Source: Methylocaldum sp. 14B (GTDB taxonomy: Bacteria; Pseudomonadota; Gammaproteobacteria; Methylococcales; Methylococcaceae). From it: a DNA stretch of 64,000 nucleotides. The notes under the pieces are model-generated. The model searched no databases. It was given only the letters and a program-made list of their open reading frames with translations, and was not told the origin of the DNA. The position numbers were made by a program, and so were the translations under genes. Positions 35,278 to 45,453 of the stretch are shown one piece after another. The stretch lies in NCBI RefSeq assembly GCF_002005105.1, contig NZ_MSCV01000038.1:1-64000 (forward strand), given 5' to 3'. Within the stretch, counting starts at the first letter, position 1; each line of letters starts with the position of its first letter.

Positions 35278-36638
35278 TTGAGTACCGCGCCGCCCGGCTC
35301 GATCGGCTTCCGGTCATGGGCGGCGGGCGCCAGCGTATCGCTACCCGATTCGCCCCGCCCTTCGCGAAGCTCGATCAAGGTCGCGGAAGTCTGCGCGAAC
35401 AGCTCCCGGCGGATCCGCGTCTCGAACAACATGGCGTCGATGTCCTTATCCAGGGCCGCGAGCATGCGTTCAATATCGGCATGCGCCGGGGAGGCGTAGA
35501 TGTTCGGCTCCATCCGCCCGGACAAAATCAGGCGCCGCAAGAGAAGCGCCTTTTCGAGATTTCGGGCGACGGCGGCTTCGTTCGCCAGTTTGTGAACCGC
35601 CATCCCCTGTTCCTGAGGCGTCGATAGACGGCGTATGCCGTCGATGACCTCGCGCGTCAGCAGTGTTCCCGGCGGCGAGAGCCTGGCCAGCGTATCCGCC
35701 TCCGGCGCCGTCGTGCCCGCGACGATCTTCATCAGGTCTTCGAGGAGTTCCCGGGTCTCCTGCTCGATCTTGGGGGCAAGGCCGTGGCCGGGGGTCGCGG
35801 TTCGGGCCGTGTCCCTGTCGGTCCGGACGGCCACGTCGCCGAGGACATACCGGGCGTAGGCGACCGCCTCGTCCGGACTCGGCCAGACCTTGGCAAGCGG
35901 CGGCGGCGAGGCGCTCACCACCGCGCTGGTGTCGGTCACCGGGCGGCCCAGCTTGATGTTGTAGCCGGCCCGCACCGTGTCGGCGGTGACCCGGATCGGC
36001 GCCTGCCCCGCCCCGCCCGCGCGCTGACCGCCGATCCAGGGAACGCCGTTCTTGCCGGCATTCGTCTCCACCGTATCCTTCGCGGTTTTGACGTCCACCG
36101 AGGACGAATTCAGACCGCCGGTTCCCATTTGCACCTTCCAGTCGTAACCCTTGGCCAGGGTGATCCACTCTTCGAAGGGATTCCGGCCGCGGGCGATCTC
36201 GGCCTCCATTTGCTCGCAGCTCTTGGTGGCGAGGGAGATCGTCGCCTCGGCCTGGAGCAGAGCGTTCTGGAACAAGTCGTAGAGCCCCGGATTGGCCCGT
36301 TGCAGGATCAGGGCGGGCAAGGAAGCGATCGCGTTGGTCGCGGCGTTGACCATGGAGCCGATCATGTTCTCGACCCCTTGGCTGACATTGTTCAGGATGT
36401 TGGAGACACCGAGTACCGGATCGAAGTTTCCACACGAAAACGCCCGTCGAAGATCGAGCGAACCGCCGAGGGTAATCGAGTGGGCGTAGGGGTTCGCCGC
36501 GACAGTGATCGCCTCGGCCCCGCCGATCTCGTAGTACCAGCGGCTCGATCGGGCGGGTGACAGCGGCACGGCGGATGATTGCGCGGTGAGTGACAGGGCG
36601 ACGAACAGAATGAGAGGACGGCGGAGTGCGCGAACCAT
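35274..36638 (-). CDS. ICE protein, PFL_4711 family (TIGR03755), TraH-like
   Basis: Exported protein of 454 residues, matching family length. The signal peptide is followed by RWYYEIGGAEAITVAANP, an N-terminal Cys in FSCGNFDPVLGVSNILNNVS, a helical region with Cys in KSCEQMEAEIARG and long C-terminal helices. The family acts in the periplasm in pilus or mating-pair assembly. It reads intact, unlike several neighbours. Its start is 13 bases after the PFL_4710 gene. Confidence 0.82.
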   Translation of the reverse strand: MVRALRRPLILFVALSLTAQSSAVPLSPARSSRWYYEIGGAEAITVAANPYAHSITLGGSLDLRRAFSCGNFDPVLGVSNILNNVSQGVENMIGSMVNAATNAIASLPALILQRANPGLYDLFQNALLQAEATISLATKSCEQMEAEIARGRNPFEEWITLAKGYDWKVQMGTGGLNSSSVDVKTAKDTVETNAGKNGVPWIGGQRAGGAGQAPIRVTADTVRAGYNIKLGRPVTDTSAVVSASPPPLAKVWPSPDEAVAYARYVLGDVAVRTDRDTARTATPGHGLAPKIEQETRELLEDLMKIVAGTTAPEADTLARLSPPGTLLTREVIDGIRRLSTPQEQGMAVHKLANEAAVARNLEKALLLRRLILSGRMEPNIYASPAHADIERMLAALDKDIDAMLFETRIRRELFAQTSATLIELREGRGESGSDTLAPAAHDRKPIEPGGAVLK

Positions 36639-36651
36639 GGATCGTCGTCTC

Positions 36652-37701
36652 CTACGGGGTTCGGGTTGGCGTGGTCGAGCTGTCGGACGGATAGGACATG
36701 ATGTCGATGCTGCCGATGAAGCTGCCTTTCACCTTGCAGCACTTGTAGGGACGCCACAGCGTGAAGGCATAATTTCCATCGGCTGCGACCTTGCTGCCCG
36801 CCCAGCCCGAAAAACTCATGAGGTCGTTGCTGCCGAACACTTCGCAGCTTCCGGCGCGTTTGGGCGTCAGCATCTGCCAGGTGCCGGTCTTGGCGTCTCC
36901 CTCTTTCAGGGACGGCGGATACCACACCATGTACTTTTTCTTTTCTTTCCGCTTGTCGCTCTCGAGCGCGATGTAGACATGCGGCTGACCCGTCCGCGTC
37001 ACCACGTCTCCGGCGCGCTGCGCCACGACCGCGGCCGCCTTGGGGTCTTCGGCCTGGGTCACGAAGCCGCCTCTGGGATAAACCGCACCCCAGGTATTCA
37101 AGGGCCAGTCGCCGATCTCCCGCAGCCCGGGAATGAGCGACTGGGGATAAATGAATTCGGGAATCGCCCAACGCCAGGACAAGGCATCCAGGGCCGAGAC
37201 GAGATAGGGCTGAAACGGCGTCGACGCCGAGGGGCACAGGAAAAAGCCCGCGGCCGGATGGCCGATGGCGTCGGAGTCCTTGAAGATCAGGTTCTTGTGC
37301 GCCGGGTGCTCGCGAGCCGGCCGGCCGGCGATGCCGCATTCGGTCGTCGTGCCGCCGCCCAGAAGGTTCGGCAATTGGCCGCCCATGGCCGAAAGCACCG
37401 CGCCCGCGCCGGTGGTTTGAATCCCAGCCAGAAGGGCCTTCATCTCGGTCCAGGGATTGTTGGCGATACCGTTGTGGGCGCTGACCACCAGATCGGGATT
37501 GTAGTGGCCGTACTTGGCCGAGGTTTCGATCTCGCAGCCGAAGGGCGTGCACACCAGCCAGAGGCATACCCCGATCACCTGGAACTTGATGCAGGAAAAG
37601 TTCAAGGCGCTGGATAGAATCGTGCCGGTGTTGATGGGTTCGGCCCGAAGGTCAGCCGTCAGCGCCAGAACGAGAAAGCTCAGCGTCAAACGCTTGATCA
37701 T
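36652..37701 (-). CDS. ICE protein, PFL_4710 family (TIGR03756), TraU-like
   Basis: Exported protein of 349 residues with many cysteines, characteristic of TraU-like disulfide-rich mating-pair proteins: LNFSCIKFQVIGVCLWLVC, CTPFGCEIE, FFLCPSAS and RPYKCCKVKG. The start overlaps the true stop of the PFL_4709 frame (ATGA), indicating coupling. Family position between PFL_4709 and PFL_4711 is conserved. It appears intact. Confidence 0.85.
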   Translation of the reverse strand: MIKRLTLSFLVLALTADLRAEPINTGTILSSALNFSCIKFQVIGVCLWLVCTPFGCEIETSAKYGHYNPDLVVSAHNGIANNPWTEMKALLAGIQTTGAGAVLSAMGGQLPNLLGGGTTTECGIAGRPAREHPAHKNLIFKDSDAIGHPAAGFFLCPSASTPFQPYLVSALDALSWRWAIPEFIYPQSLIPGLREIGDWPLNTWGAVYPRGGFVTQAEDPKAAAVVAQRAGDVVTRTGQPHVYIALESDKRKEKKKYMVWYPPSLKEGDAKTGTWQMLTPKRAGSCEVFGSNDLMSFSGWAGSKVAADGNYAFTLWRPYKCCKVKGSFIGSIDIMSYPSDSSTTPTRTP

Positions 37702-38148
37702 GGCGTACCTTCCTTCCAGGTCCGGTAGTACCGCAGCGCCTCGCCGAGATCGGCGGTGCCATAGACGACCGCCCTACCCCGGTCGAACACGATCGCGGGA
37801 TAACGCGTGAGGCCGTAGCTCAGTGCTCGGGCATGGCCTTCGTAGGCCGCCTGCAACGGCGCCGCAAGCCCACTGCCCTGCCCTTCGAGCCGCTGCCGGG
37901 CGATCCGCCAAGGCCGCCGCCTCGTTCGCGGGGAGTCCTGCCGAGAGGACCGCCTCGATCCGGCGTGGGGCGGAAAGATCGAAAATGTCGATGGGAACCC
38001 CTTGGGGCCGAAGCGCGTGAGCGCCGGAGGCTGGAAACGCCGGATCGGTGAAAATTTCCACGGCGGCCGGCCCGATATCGGCCGGAACCGGGGGTGCGGA
38101 GAGGCACAGCACGACCATCGAGGCCCACAGGGATTGGCGATGCGTCAT
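37698..38148 (-). pseudogene. Frameshifted ICE protein, PFL_4709 family (TIGR03757)
   Basis: The reading from ATG 38148 gives a signal peptide, AAVEIFTDPAFPASG and PIDIFDLSAPRRIEAVL, then departs from the family after ANEAAAL. One frame over, the expected rest is present: RIARQRLEG, LQAAYEGHARALSYG, LTRYPAIVFDRGRAVVYG and the end at TP, with a TGA overlapping the next start. The shift lies near 37893 in a GC-rich run and fits one inserted base or two lost bases. The protein is thioredoxin-like and periplasmic when intact. Confidence 0.8.
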
Positions 38149-40942
38149 GATGGCGAGGCCTCCTTCGTGAATACGCTACTGCGCTTCCGAGCGATGCGTT
38201 CGGCGACCTTCAGCGCCGCTTCCGGCTCGGTGCAGCCCTGTTGTGTCATGAGCGCCGCCCGTTCGGCCTTCTCGTCCTTCTCGGTCATGGCGAGGGCCAG
38301 CGCGATGGGCGGCGGAACGTTCCGGAACAAGGCCTTCAGCGCCCGGCTCAGGACTACGCCCTCGGTGTACTTGCCGGGCTCCTTGGTCGCGGCGAGCAGC
38401 AGCGCCCGTTCCTCGGCGCTGAGCTCCCGGAACCTCGCGATCTGCTCGGCCTCCTCGGGCGGCATGGAGAGGCACAGCCACCATTCCATCATTCCATCAT
38501 GTTGAGCATCCGCCGGGCCGCATCGGGAAAGTCCTGGAGGTTTTGGGTGGCGAGCCACAGCCAGGCGCCATAGCGCCGCCACATCTTCGAGATCTTGACC
38601 ACGTAAGGCGCCAACAGCGGATTGGTGGTGACGATGTGCGCCTCGTCGGTGAGCACCAGCGTCGGCCGGCCCTCGTACTGATGCTGCTCGACCAGGGCAT
38701 GGATGTGATTCATCAGCGAGATGTAGGCAACCGTCAGCTTATCCTCGTAGCCTTCCTGCGCGAGGACGCCCATCTCGAACACGGTGACGTCGGCTTCCGG
38801 CCAGAGCTGCCCCGGCCGATTGAACAGCTTGGCTTCGAGGCTTCCCTCGGTACAGAAGAGGCTCAAGGCATCGGCCATTTCGAGTACCCGGGCACGCCGC
38901 GGCGGATCAAGTTCGGCAAGGCCCGGCAGATGGCGGAGACCGTGCGCGACGTCCTCGGTGAGCGGCTGGCGTTGCGCGGCAACCGCTTGCCGCGCCGCCT
39001 CGACGATGGCCTCCCGGATCAGGAGCCGGTCGGCGCGCGTCAGGCGCGCTTCTTCCTTGGCGTCGCCGCCGGTAATCATGAGGCGCGCCGCGATTTCGGC
39101 CTCGCCCAGAAAGTCGCGATCCTTGCTCGCCGTGTCGTCGGCGTCGTCCAGGTCTTCGGGGCCGGCCAAATCCAGGTCTAGGCGTCGCCGGTGCTTGGGA
39201 TCGAGCAGCTTTCCGTTCTCGGCGAAGGGCGGCAGGCTCACGTCGCTTTTCGGCCGTACCTGGACGTAGTTCACCGAGAGCCCCTGGGCTTCGAGATACT
39301 GCCCGAACAGCCGGAACGAACTCGCCCCGTCGATGATGAACAGCCTCGGCCGGTGCACCGCCATGATGTGCAGCAGGAGATACACCAGGAGCGAGGACTT
39401 GCCGGCGCCGGTCGGCCCCAGGATCAGGGCGTGGGCGTTCGATTTCCGGTCGACGATGGGGTCGAACGTCAGGGGCTCGCCGCCCCGGTTGTAGACCAGA
39501 ATGCCGGGGTGGCCGGTACCGGTCGAGCGGCCGTAGAGCGGCACCAGGTTCGACAGATGGCGCGCGAACATGAAGCGCGATCGGCGAGCGCGTTTCCGGT
39601 CGAAGCGGTGGTCGTAGCCCATGGGGAGGCACCGGAGGTACGTGTCCAGGGCGCAGAGGTCCTGGCGCTCGTCGATGGGCCGGAGATGATTGGTGAGGAG
39701 CAGGGAATGCAGCTGGTTCTGCTTTCGGCGGAGATCCTCCTCGTCTTCGCCGCGAAGGTAAAACGTGATCTGGGTCGGGAACAGCTTGTTCCCCTGCGCG
39801 ATCTGGAATTGCGCGGCCTTGGCGTCCTCGCCGGCGAGCTGGGCCTCGGCGTAGTCGCCGATCGCGGCGCGTTCCACCCGAACCAGGCGTTCGCGGACAT
39901 CGTCCTGAGCCTGGAACTCGACCGTGATCGCCATCACAACGCCTGGCGGCAGCCGGTCAAACACCGCGTACAGATGCCGGCCGATGCGCCGTTCCGCGAA
40001 GAACTGACCGATCGTCGGCGGATCGGTCAGCTGTTGAATGGTGATGGCGCGGTGCGGCAGGCCGTCGAACCACCAGAGGCCTTTCTCGGGATGATAACGC
40101 GGAAGTCCCAGAACCAAGGCTTCGCCGAAATCGTAGCCGTAGGGCCGGTCCTCGTGATCGTCGCCGGGATAGGGCGCAAGCGCGAGCAAGGCCTCCACGT
40201 CGCCCGCCGTTACCGCCGGGCGCGGATTGAACCAGCGCAGCATCCACTCGTAAAGGTCCCGCCCGCCGAGCCGGCGGACGCCCACCCCCGTCGATTCAAG
40301 TCCGGCGGTGAGCCGGACCGCGGCCTCGTTCAGCTCCCGGATCGGACCGAGATCATCCGGTCCCTTGAGAGATTGGGTGGCGCTGCGCCGCCTGAACAAG
40401 CACGCGTGGACCTTCCGTCAATTCCCTTGCCACGGCCCACCCGTGACCTGATCGTCATGGAATAGTCCGCCGGGCCGCGCGATGTTGGCGCAGTGGTCGC
40501 GCAGCACGGCCAGCCAGTGGCGGGTATAGGCCAAGTCGCGAATTTCGATCCGCGCGTAGGCCTCCACCTGGTCGGCCAGGCCATCGAGCCGGTACTCGTC
40601 ATGGACGAAGAGCTGGAAGACCCAAGGGTCTTGTTGCTCCGCGACCGAGCCCGTGAGCACCTGCTGGATCTTGTCGCGGAACTCGGCCAGCCACGCCTCC
40701 GGGCGCGCCTCGACGCCGGCGGGCCGGATCTCGAACAAGGCGCCGACGTTGCGGCCGTCGTCGAGCAAAAAGACCTGGTGTTCGGGATCGTAGTCGAGCC
40801 AGGGCAGATGGTTGGTGAAACTGCTCGGCCGCTCGTAGCGCCGCCTGACGTCCGCCTCGGTGGGCGGCGTGGTCCGGTCGAACGGCCCGCGTGGCGCGGG
40901 TTCGATGGCTCGGGGTTTGGATAAAAACGAAAACAGCGTCAT
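38145..40942 (-). pseudogene. traC: VirB4/TraC-type conjugative ATPase (PFL_4706, TIGR03744) with two lesions
   Basis: Three pieces make one gene. ATG 40942 (overlapping the lipoprotein stop) encodes the N-terminus up to DDQVTGGPWQGN, then a TGA at 40418-40420; the same frame continues with RKVHACLFRRRS. The long middle section has Walker A GPTGAGKSS, Walker B VLTDEAHIV and the motif WLATQNLQDFP. At 38489-38504 a tandem duplication of eight bases, ATGATGGA, shifts the frame; removing one copy restores MMEWWLCLSMP and the family C-terminus, which ends at 38145. An intact protein would power substrate and pilin transfer at the inner membrane; this one cannot be made whole. Confidence 0.85.
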
Positions 40943-41352
40943 CACCACCCCTCCGCTTCGCCAGGCAGGGCGTATTCTACCGTCTCGTACATCGGAAAAC
41001 TGGTGGCATAGCCCGGCACCGGATGGCCCTGGGGCGAGAGGTGCGGGAACACGTACAGGACAAGGTCCGGATTCGGCAGGCGCGGGAACAGGTGCTGGAT
41101 CTCGGTGTGGGCCCCGCGGGTCCAGCCGTCCAGGTTCAGGGCGGCATCGCCGGGACCGCGCGCACCCCGCTCCCGTCGGGCGCCTTCCGTTCGGCGCTGC
41201 CGGGTTTTTTCGAAATGGGCATCGTAAACCTCCCGCATGGTGGGTCCCCCCTGCGGCAGAAGGGTGTCCTTGCTGCCGGTGGCGCAGCCGACCAGGAGGC
41301 TAATCGAGATCGTGGTCACGGCCCGCGTGAACGGCTGGGGTAGCGTGCGCAT
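40942..41352 (-). CDS. Conjugative transfer region lipoprotein (TIGR03751)
   Basis: 136 residues from ATG 41352. The signal peptide ends in the lipobox LLVGC, so the mature protein is a lipoprotein, probably of the outer membrane. The body has PTMREVYDAHFEKTRQ and LFPRLPNPDLVLYVFPHLSP, which are hallmarks of the family. It overlaps the 3' end of the PFL_4705 gene and its stop overlaps the traC start (TGATG). It plays the VirB7/TraV-like part of the secretion channel. Confidence 0.82.
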   Translation of the reverse strand: MRTLPQPFTRAVTTISISLLVGCATGSKDTLLPQGGPTMREVYDAHFEKTRQRRTEGARRERGARGPGDAALNLDGWTRGAHTEIQHLFPRLPNPDLVLYVFPHLSPQGHPVPGYATSFPMYETVEYALPGEAEGW

Positions 41353-42738
41353 AGTCGAGTTTCCTGCCCTTGGGTTCGTAATCGATGGGGAGCTCCCGGT
41401 CCACGTGGACCGCGAGTTCGACGCCGGTGTCGACGAACACGGCATCGAAGGATTGGCTCTGCCGCTCGGCGATCCAGCGGGCCACCTCGTTGGCGCCTTC
41501 CGAGACTACCTCACCGGCGGCGTACTGCTCCGGGCTGCCCGTGACCGTGCTGGTGTAGCCGCCGAGCGGCGTTACCCCGATCGTGGTCTTAGAGCGGGCG
41601 TAGGCCCGACCCGCCGCCTCGACGCCCTTCGCCAGAATGCGCCCGCCCAGATATTGCGCGGCGTTGGTCACGCGCGCCCCGGTTACGCAGGGGATGCCGC
41701 GCCGGTCCGAGATCCAGCCGAGAGGCTCGGTGGCGCTGCCGGTGGCGGGGGCGGCGCGCCCTGGGCCTGAGCGCTCTGCTGCTCTTTCCGCTGCAGACTC
41801 TGATCATCGGAACTCAGGGTGCGGATCGTGCCGTCGTCGAACACGAACGTGATCGAATGCACGGTGCCCCGGACACACGAGAGCGCCCAGTCGCCGATCG
41901 CGGTCCCGGAAAAGATCATGCCGTCGACGCCCGGAATCTCGAGCCCGTTGGCGGCGAGGTTGTCGGAGCCCACGATCACCTTGAAGGGATACGGGTCCTC
42001 CACCTGGCCTTTGATCGGAATCCGCCCGATCAGCGCGGTCATGCCGGTGGAGCCGATCAGGGTGGCGTTCCGCGGCACCGTGTAGGCCGGTTCCGGCGCA
42101 GCGGCGGGATGGGCGGCACCCCCGCCGAGCCCGGCATGGTCCAGGAGGGGGGTTTCGCCGACGCCGTGCAGCAGGCTTCCGCCCGAACGGGCCGCCTCGG
42201 CGGTCGCGGTGGCGGTCCGGGATACGGCGTCGCCAGCCCGTTTGACCAGGCTGGACCCGAGCGGATCGACCCACACCACCGCGGCGTTCAGGGTGGCCGG
42301 ATCGAGGTCGACCGCCGCACCGTCCGACGGATCGGACGAGCCCGGCGGCGCGACCAGTCCGAGCCGGTTAGAGAGATCGTCGAGGCGGGATGGCAGGCGG
42401 GTGTACTCATCGTTGCGCTGTGCGGCCTGGTCCCGGCGAACCGCCGCCGTGACCTCGTTCGTGACCTGGGTCGCGATGTCGTTGCGCTGTTTCAGGAGTT
42501 CCGCGTTTTCGCGCCGAAGCTGCGCCATCTCGGACTTGGCCGAGGCGACCTGGGCGGTTAGCGCGCGGATGGTGTCCGCCGGAGAATCGGCATCCGGCGC
42601 GGGCGCCTTCGGGACCTCGGCGACCGGAAGCTCGGACTCGGCTGTCGCCGCCTTTTTGCTGCACGAGCGGAGTCCCGCGAAGAGCGCAAGCGCCAGCGCG
42701 AACGTGCCGAGAATCGGCAGGAGCTTATTGCCGCCCAT
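41300..42738 (-). pseudogene. Frameshifted ICE protein, PFL_4705 family (TIGR03752), TraB/VirB10-like
   Basis: The N-terminal portion is normal: membrane anchor (LPILGTFALALALFAGL), coiled coil (SEMAQLRRENAELLKQRND) and channel-like domain (ALIGRIPIKGQVEDPYPF, GMIFSGTAIGDWALSC). In a proline-coding run near 41735-41760 the frame is lost and terminates at 41683. One frame over the expected C-terminus follows: GWISDRRGIPCVTG, NAAQYLGGRILAKG and ELPIDYEPKG, ending at 41300. The protein normally spans the periplasm as the VirB10-like energy-transducing subunit. Confidence 0.82.
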
Positions 42739-43681
42739 CGAGCGCGTCCTCGAACGGCCGGCTGGACACGAGATAGGCGGCCGTCACGTCCCGTTCGTCG
42801 CCTTTGCGGTAGAGCCTCGCGTGTTGGAAGGTGCAGGCGAGCCAGGCGCCCCGGAGCGTCCTCGGATCGAGGATCACGTCCTCGAACGTTCGGTTTCGGA
42901 GCTTGACCGCGGTGATGTACGTGCCGCCCGAGCGCCAGGCGATGAGCGGTGTCGCCTCGACCCGGCCGCCCCGGATCAGGTCGATGCGCGATTCACGGCC
43001 GACCGGCGTGCGGTGGACGCCCTTCGGCACCTTCAGCAGGCGCTCTGGGGCGTAGAGATGCTGCGCCGCCATCCGGGTCAGGGTGACGTAGTCCGTCCCG
43101 GCGGACCGGTTTTCGGCAACGTCCGTCGCTGCCGCATCCACCGGCGCGGCGGAGGGCTTCCCTTCCGGAATCGACACTTCGATGGGGCGGGTATCGGCTA
43201 TCCGGTCCGAGGCCGAGAGATCCAGGAGGTAGGTGTTGCCCGTGCCCAAGGCCTCGATCCGCACTCGTTGCGGTCCGAACGGCTTGAGCGCCGTCCAATA
43301 GATGGTCCCGTCATTGAGGATCTGGGTCCTAAGGACATCGGGGGTCAGTGTCGGCGGCAGCCCCGCCCGCACCGCGACCGGAAACGACACCAGGCGCTCC
43401 TGCCCGACCGGGAGGGTGATCTGGAGCGGCAGTTTGTGCCAGGCCAGCCGCTCGACCGGAAGCGCGCCGGGTGCTGCCTCGGGCTCGACGTCGAGCCCGA
43501 GGCCCGGCGGGATGTCGGAACCCGGGTTGGTGAACGCGGTTTCCGGCACCGAAGCCGATGCGGAGAGCGCGTGGACACCGCTCTCCCCCTCCGTGTCGGC
43601 AGACGCGCCGACCGGCTCCTCCGCACGGGTCGCGACGGTCAACAGCAGAAGGGTGGACAGAACGACGAGATGCGGATTCAT
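42725..43681 (-). CDS. ICE protein, PFL_4704 family (TIGR03749), TraK/VirB9-like
   Basis: Exported protein of 318 residues from ATG 43681 (the frame is open further upstream to 43762, inside the preceding gene). After the signal peptide (LVVLSTLLLLTVATRA) come LAWHKLPLQITLPVGQERLV, YVTLTRMAAQHLYAPERLL and a C-terminal beta domain (WRSGGTYITAVKLRN), as in TraK-like secretin-associated proteins. ATGA overlap with the PFL_4703 gene and overlap with the downstream PFL_4705 start show tight coupling. Confidence 0.83.
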   Translation of the reverse strand: MNPHLVVLSTLLLLTVATRAEEPVGASADTEGESGVHALSASASVPETAFTNPGSDIPPGLGLDVEPEAAPGALPVERLAWHKLPLQITLPVGQERLVSFPVAVRAGLPPTLTPDVLRTQILNDGTIYWTALKPFGPQRVRIEALGTGNTYLLDLSASDRIADTRPIEVSIPEGKPSAAPVDAAATDVAENRSAGTDYVTLTRMAAQHLYAPERLLKVPKGVHRTPVGRESRIDLIRGGRVEATPLIAWRSGGTYITAVKLRNRTFEDVILDPRTLRGAWLACTFQHARLYRKGDERDVTAAYLVSSRPFEDALDGRQ

Positions 43682-44346
43682 GAGCCGAGTTTGAATATCG
43701 GGGGTAAGGCCGGCCGTGACGTCTCGCTGCCCTCGATTCGTTCGGGCGGACTCGCGAAACAATCAAGGGCCAGGCCAAACGGGTTGACCTCGGGGCTGAC
43801 GTCGTATGCCACCACCCGGATGGGGTAGCGGATGTCGACCGTCTTCACCGGCATCCCACGAACATGCTCCTCGATCCGGAAGTCGATCCGCGCGATCCAG
43901 ACGCCATTCCCCTTGACCTCGACGCTGGATTCCTCGTAAGTATGGCCCGGCACGTCGTGGATGGCGCGTTTTCGGTCCGTCAGTTCGCCACGTTTGGCGC
44001 GGGCCTCGAGATCGCTCCTCAGTTCGTCCTGGCAGGCGGGTGTCAGATAGTTCTGAGCTTTGAAGAGCACGAGGCCATAGTCCTCCTCGCCGTTTCGCGG
44101 CCAGTAATTGAGCAGCTGAAAGATGTATCGGGCGAAGCCGTAGATATGCTCCGGCCTCGGATCGTCCCGATGGATCATGCCACCCGATCGGAGGTCCGGC
44201 GGAAGGAAGAGGCGCGCGTCCTTCTTCGCGTCCTCCCAGCCGTGCCAAAGGACAAGGATGACGACGAACAGCCCTGCGATCACTGCGCGCAGCGTGTTGA
44301 TATGGGACCTAAGGTTCTCGTTTTCGGCGCGGTAACGCAGTCCCAT
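43678..44346 (-). CDS. ICE protein, PFL_4703 family (TIGR03746), TraE/VirB5-8-like
   Basis: 222 residues from ATG 44346, seven bases after the upstream stop; a TTG at 44379 is possible but would overlap the previous gene. One N-terminal transmembrane helix (TLRAVIAGLFVVILVLWHGW) is followed by a periplasmic NTF2-like domain (IYGFARYIFQLLNYWPRNGE, YLTPACQDELRSDL). The layout matches TraE/VirB8-type inner-membrane assembly factors. Confidence 0.83.
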   Translation of the reverse strand: MGLRYRAENENLRSHINTLRAVIAGLFVVILVLWHGWEDAKKDARLFLPPDLRSGGMIHRDDPRPEHIYGFARYIFQLLNYWPRNGEEDYGLVLFKAQNYLTPACQDELRSDLEARAKRGELTDRKRAIHDVPGHTYEESSVEVKGNGVWIARIDFRIEEHVRGMPVKTVDIRYPIRVVAYDVSPEVNPFGLALDCFASPPERIEGSETSRPALPPIFKLGS

Positions 44347-44353
44347 GTCCGTT

Positions 44354-44758
44354 TCAATCGCGGAGGGCGTCGCGGCCAAGGCTCATTTGGTACGAGCCGT
44401 CCGGAAACCGAAACCGGGCGGACTCTCCCCGGAAATTGAACTGACAGCGGACGAAACCGAGGTCCGCCAGGAAAAGATGCACCCGCTGTTGAAGATAGAA
44501 GTGCGGGCGGCCACGTTTCAGCCGCTGATAGAGCCCCGCCCCGAAATAGACGAAGGCGATCGCGCCGATCATGGCGACCCCGAGGGCCATCGCGAGACGC
44601 CCCAGGATCAGGCCGATGACCACGCTCGGCGGAAACAGCAAGGCCGCCGCCAGCTTGATGGCCGTACCCAACTCCGAATCGGCATACCCCCGGAAGATGA
44701 CCGGCTCCTCGTTGAGCCGATCCCCGAGAATATCGGGTGTCTCAGATGAGCCGGCCAT
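44354..44758 (-). CDS. Conjugative transfer protein TIGR03750, TraL-like
   Basis: 134 residues with a central pair of transmembrane helices (LGTAIKLAAALLFPPSVVIGL, ALGVAMIGAIAFVYFGAGLY) and a C-terminal soluble part containing KRGRPHFYLQQRVHLF, the family signature. Start overlaps the PFL_4702 stop (TGATG). TraL-like inner-membrane component of the secretion system. Intact. Confidence 0.83.
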   Translation of the reverse strand: MAGSSETPDILGDRLNEEPVIFRGYADSELGTAIKLAAALLFPPSVVIGLILGRLAMALGVAMIGAIAFVYFGAGLYQRLKRGRPHFYLQQRVHLFLADLGFVRCQFNFRGESARFRFPDGSYQMSLGRDALRD

Positions 44759-45123
44759 CAGATGACACCCGCGGCTTCACCCAGCAGATAAGACACGAAC
44801 AGGAAAATGGCGGCGCCGGCCACCGCTCCGAGGCCCAGTTCGCCCCACTCTTTTCGGCCCTGCCGAACCTGATTGAGATCGGCGAGAACATGCCAGGAGA
44901 GCCAGAGAAAGCCGGCCACCGCCAGGAACAATCCGATGACGATCCCGCCATCCTTGATGTAGCCCTTGATGAGGTTGAGCCAGTCGCCCGCGGCCGGTGA
45001 AGTCGTCGGCGGCACGGGCGTCGGCAGCGCGGCGAAGGCGGTGTCCGCCAGGATCAAGGAGGCAAGCATGACCGATCGTGCTCGCCGAACGGTGTGTTTG
45101 AGGGTGCGTTTCACATGCGTCAT
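44758..45123 (-). CDS. ICE protein, PFL_4702 family (TIGR03745), pilin-like membrane protein
   Basis: 121 residues with a long signal region (SVMLASLILADTAFA) and two transmembrane helices (GGIVIGLFLAVAGFLWLSWH and LGAVAGAAIFLFVSYLLG), as in TrbC/VirB2-like pilins of this ICE class. The usual PFL_4701 gene between this and the RAQPRD gene is absent; a PFL_4701-like module is fused to the lysozyme-like protein at 31466-32359 instead. Confidence 0.82.
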   Translation of the reverse strand: MTHVKRTLKHTVRRARSVMLASLILADTAFAALPTPVPPTTSPAAGDWLNLIKGYIKDGGIVIGLFLAVAGFLWLSWHVLADLNQVRQGRKEWGELGLGAVAGAAIFLFVSYLLGEAAGVI

Positions 45124-45165
45124 GAGCTTTTTCCGATAGCGATCACCGTGACATGATTCACCGGC

Positions 45166-45453
45166 TCAGCGCCGGTAATCGCCCTTGAGCGGTGGAAACT
45201 CTCTCGGCGTCGTGCATGGTGCTTCGATGTGTTCACGGATGCCGAGTTTGACGTGCTCGATGTCCTGGCGAAGCCAGCCATAATGGAATCTGACCCGCGA
45301 CTCCGGATTGGCTTGGGTTTCGGCTTCGGCGATCAGGGGCGCCAGGGCGTCCAACTCATGGATCAGGCGGGCGAGCGCGGCCCGCTCGCCGTCGTCATCG
45401 GCACGGGCGGCAGTCGTGAAACAACAGAAAAGCGCCAGCAGCGCATTACGCAT
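45166..45453 (-). CDS. ICE RAQPRD-family protein (TIGR01690)
   Basis: 95 residues: signal peptide ending TTAARA, then a helical domain with RALL-type repeats (ERAALARLIHELDAL) and the family tail ANPESRVRFHYGWLRQD, REFPPLKGDYRR. First gene of the proximal operon as it stands. In intact relatives TraD, PFL_4697 and PFL_4693 genes usually lie upstream; here the recombinase gene occupies that side. Confidence 0.85.
   Translation of the reverse strand: MRNALLALFCCFTTAARADDDGERAALARLIHELDALAPLIAEAETQANPESRVRFHYGWLRQDIEHVKLGIREHIEAPCTTPREFPPLKGDYRR

Noticed and set aside
39191..40465. 424-codon rightward open frame opposite traC
   Set aside because: Antisense to the clearly homologous ATPase; no independent signature.
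42209..43828. 539-codon rightward open frame opposite the transfer genes
   Set aside because: Antisense shadow of PFL_4705 and PFL_4704 genes, with Arg/Ser-rich composition and no motif.
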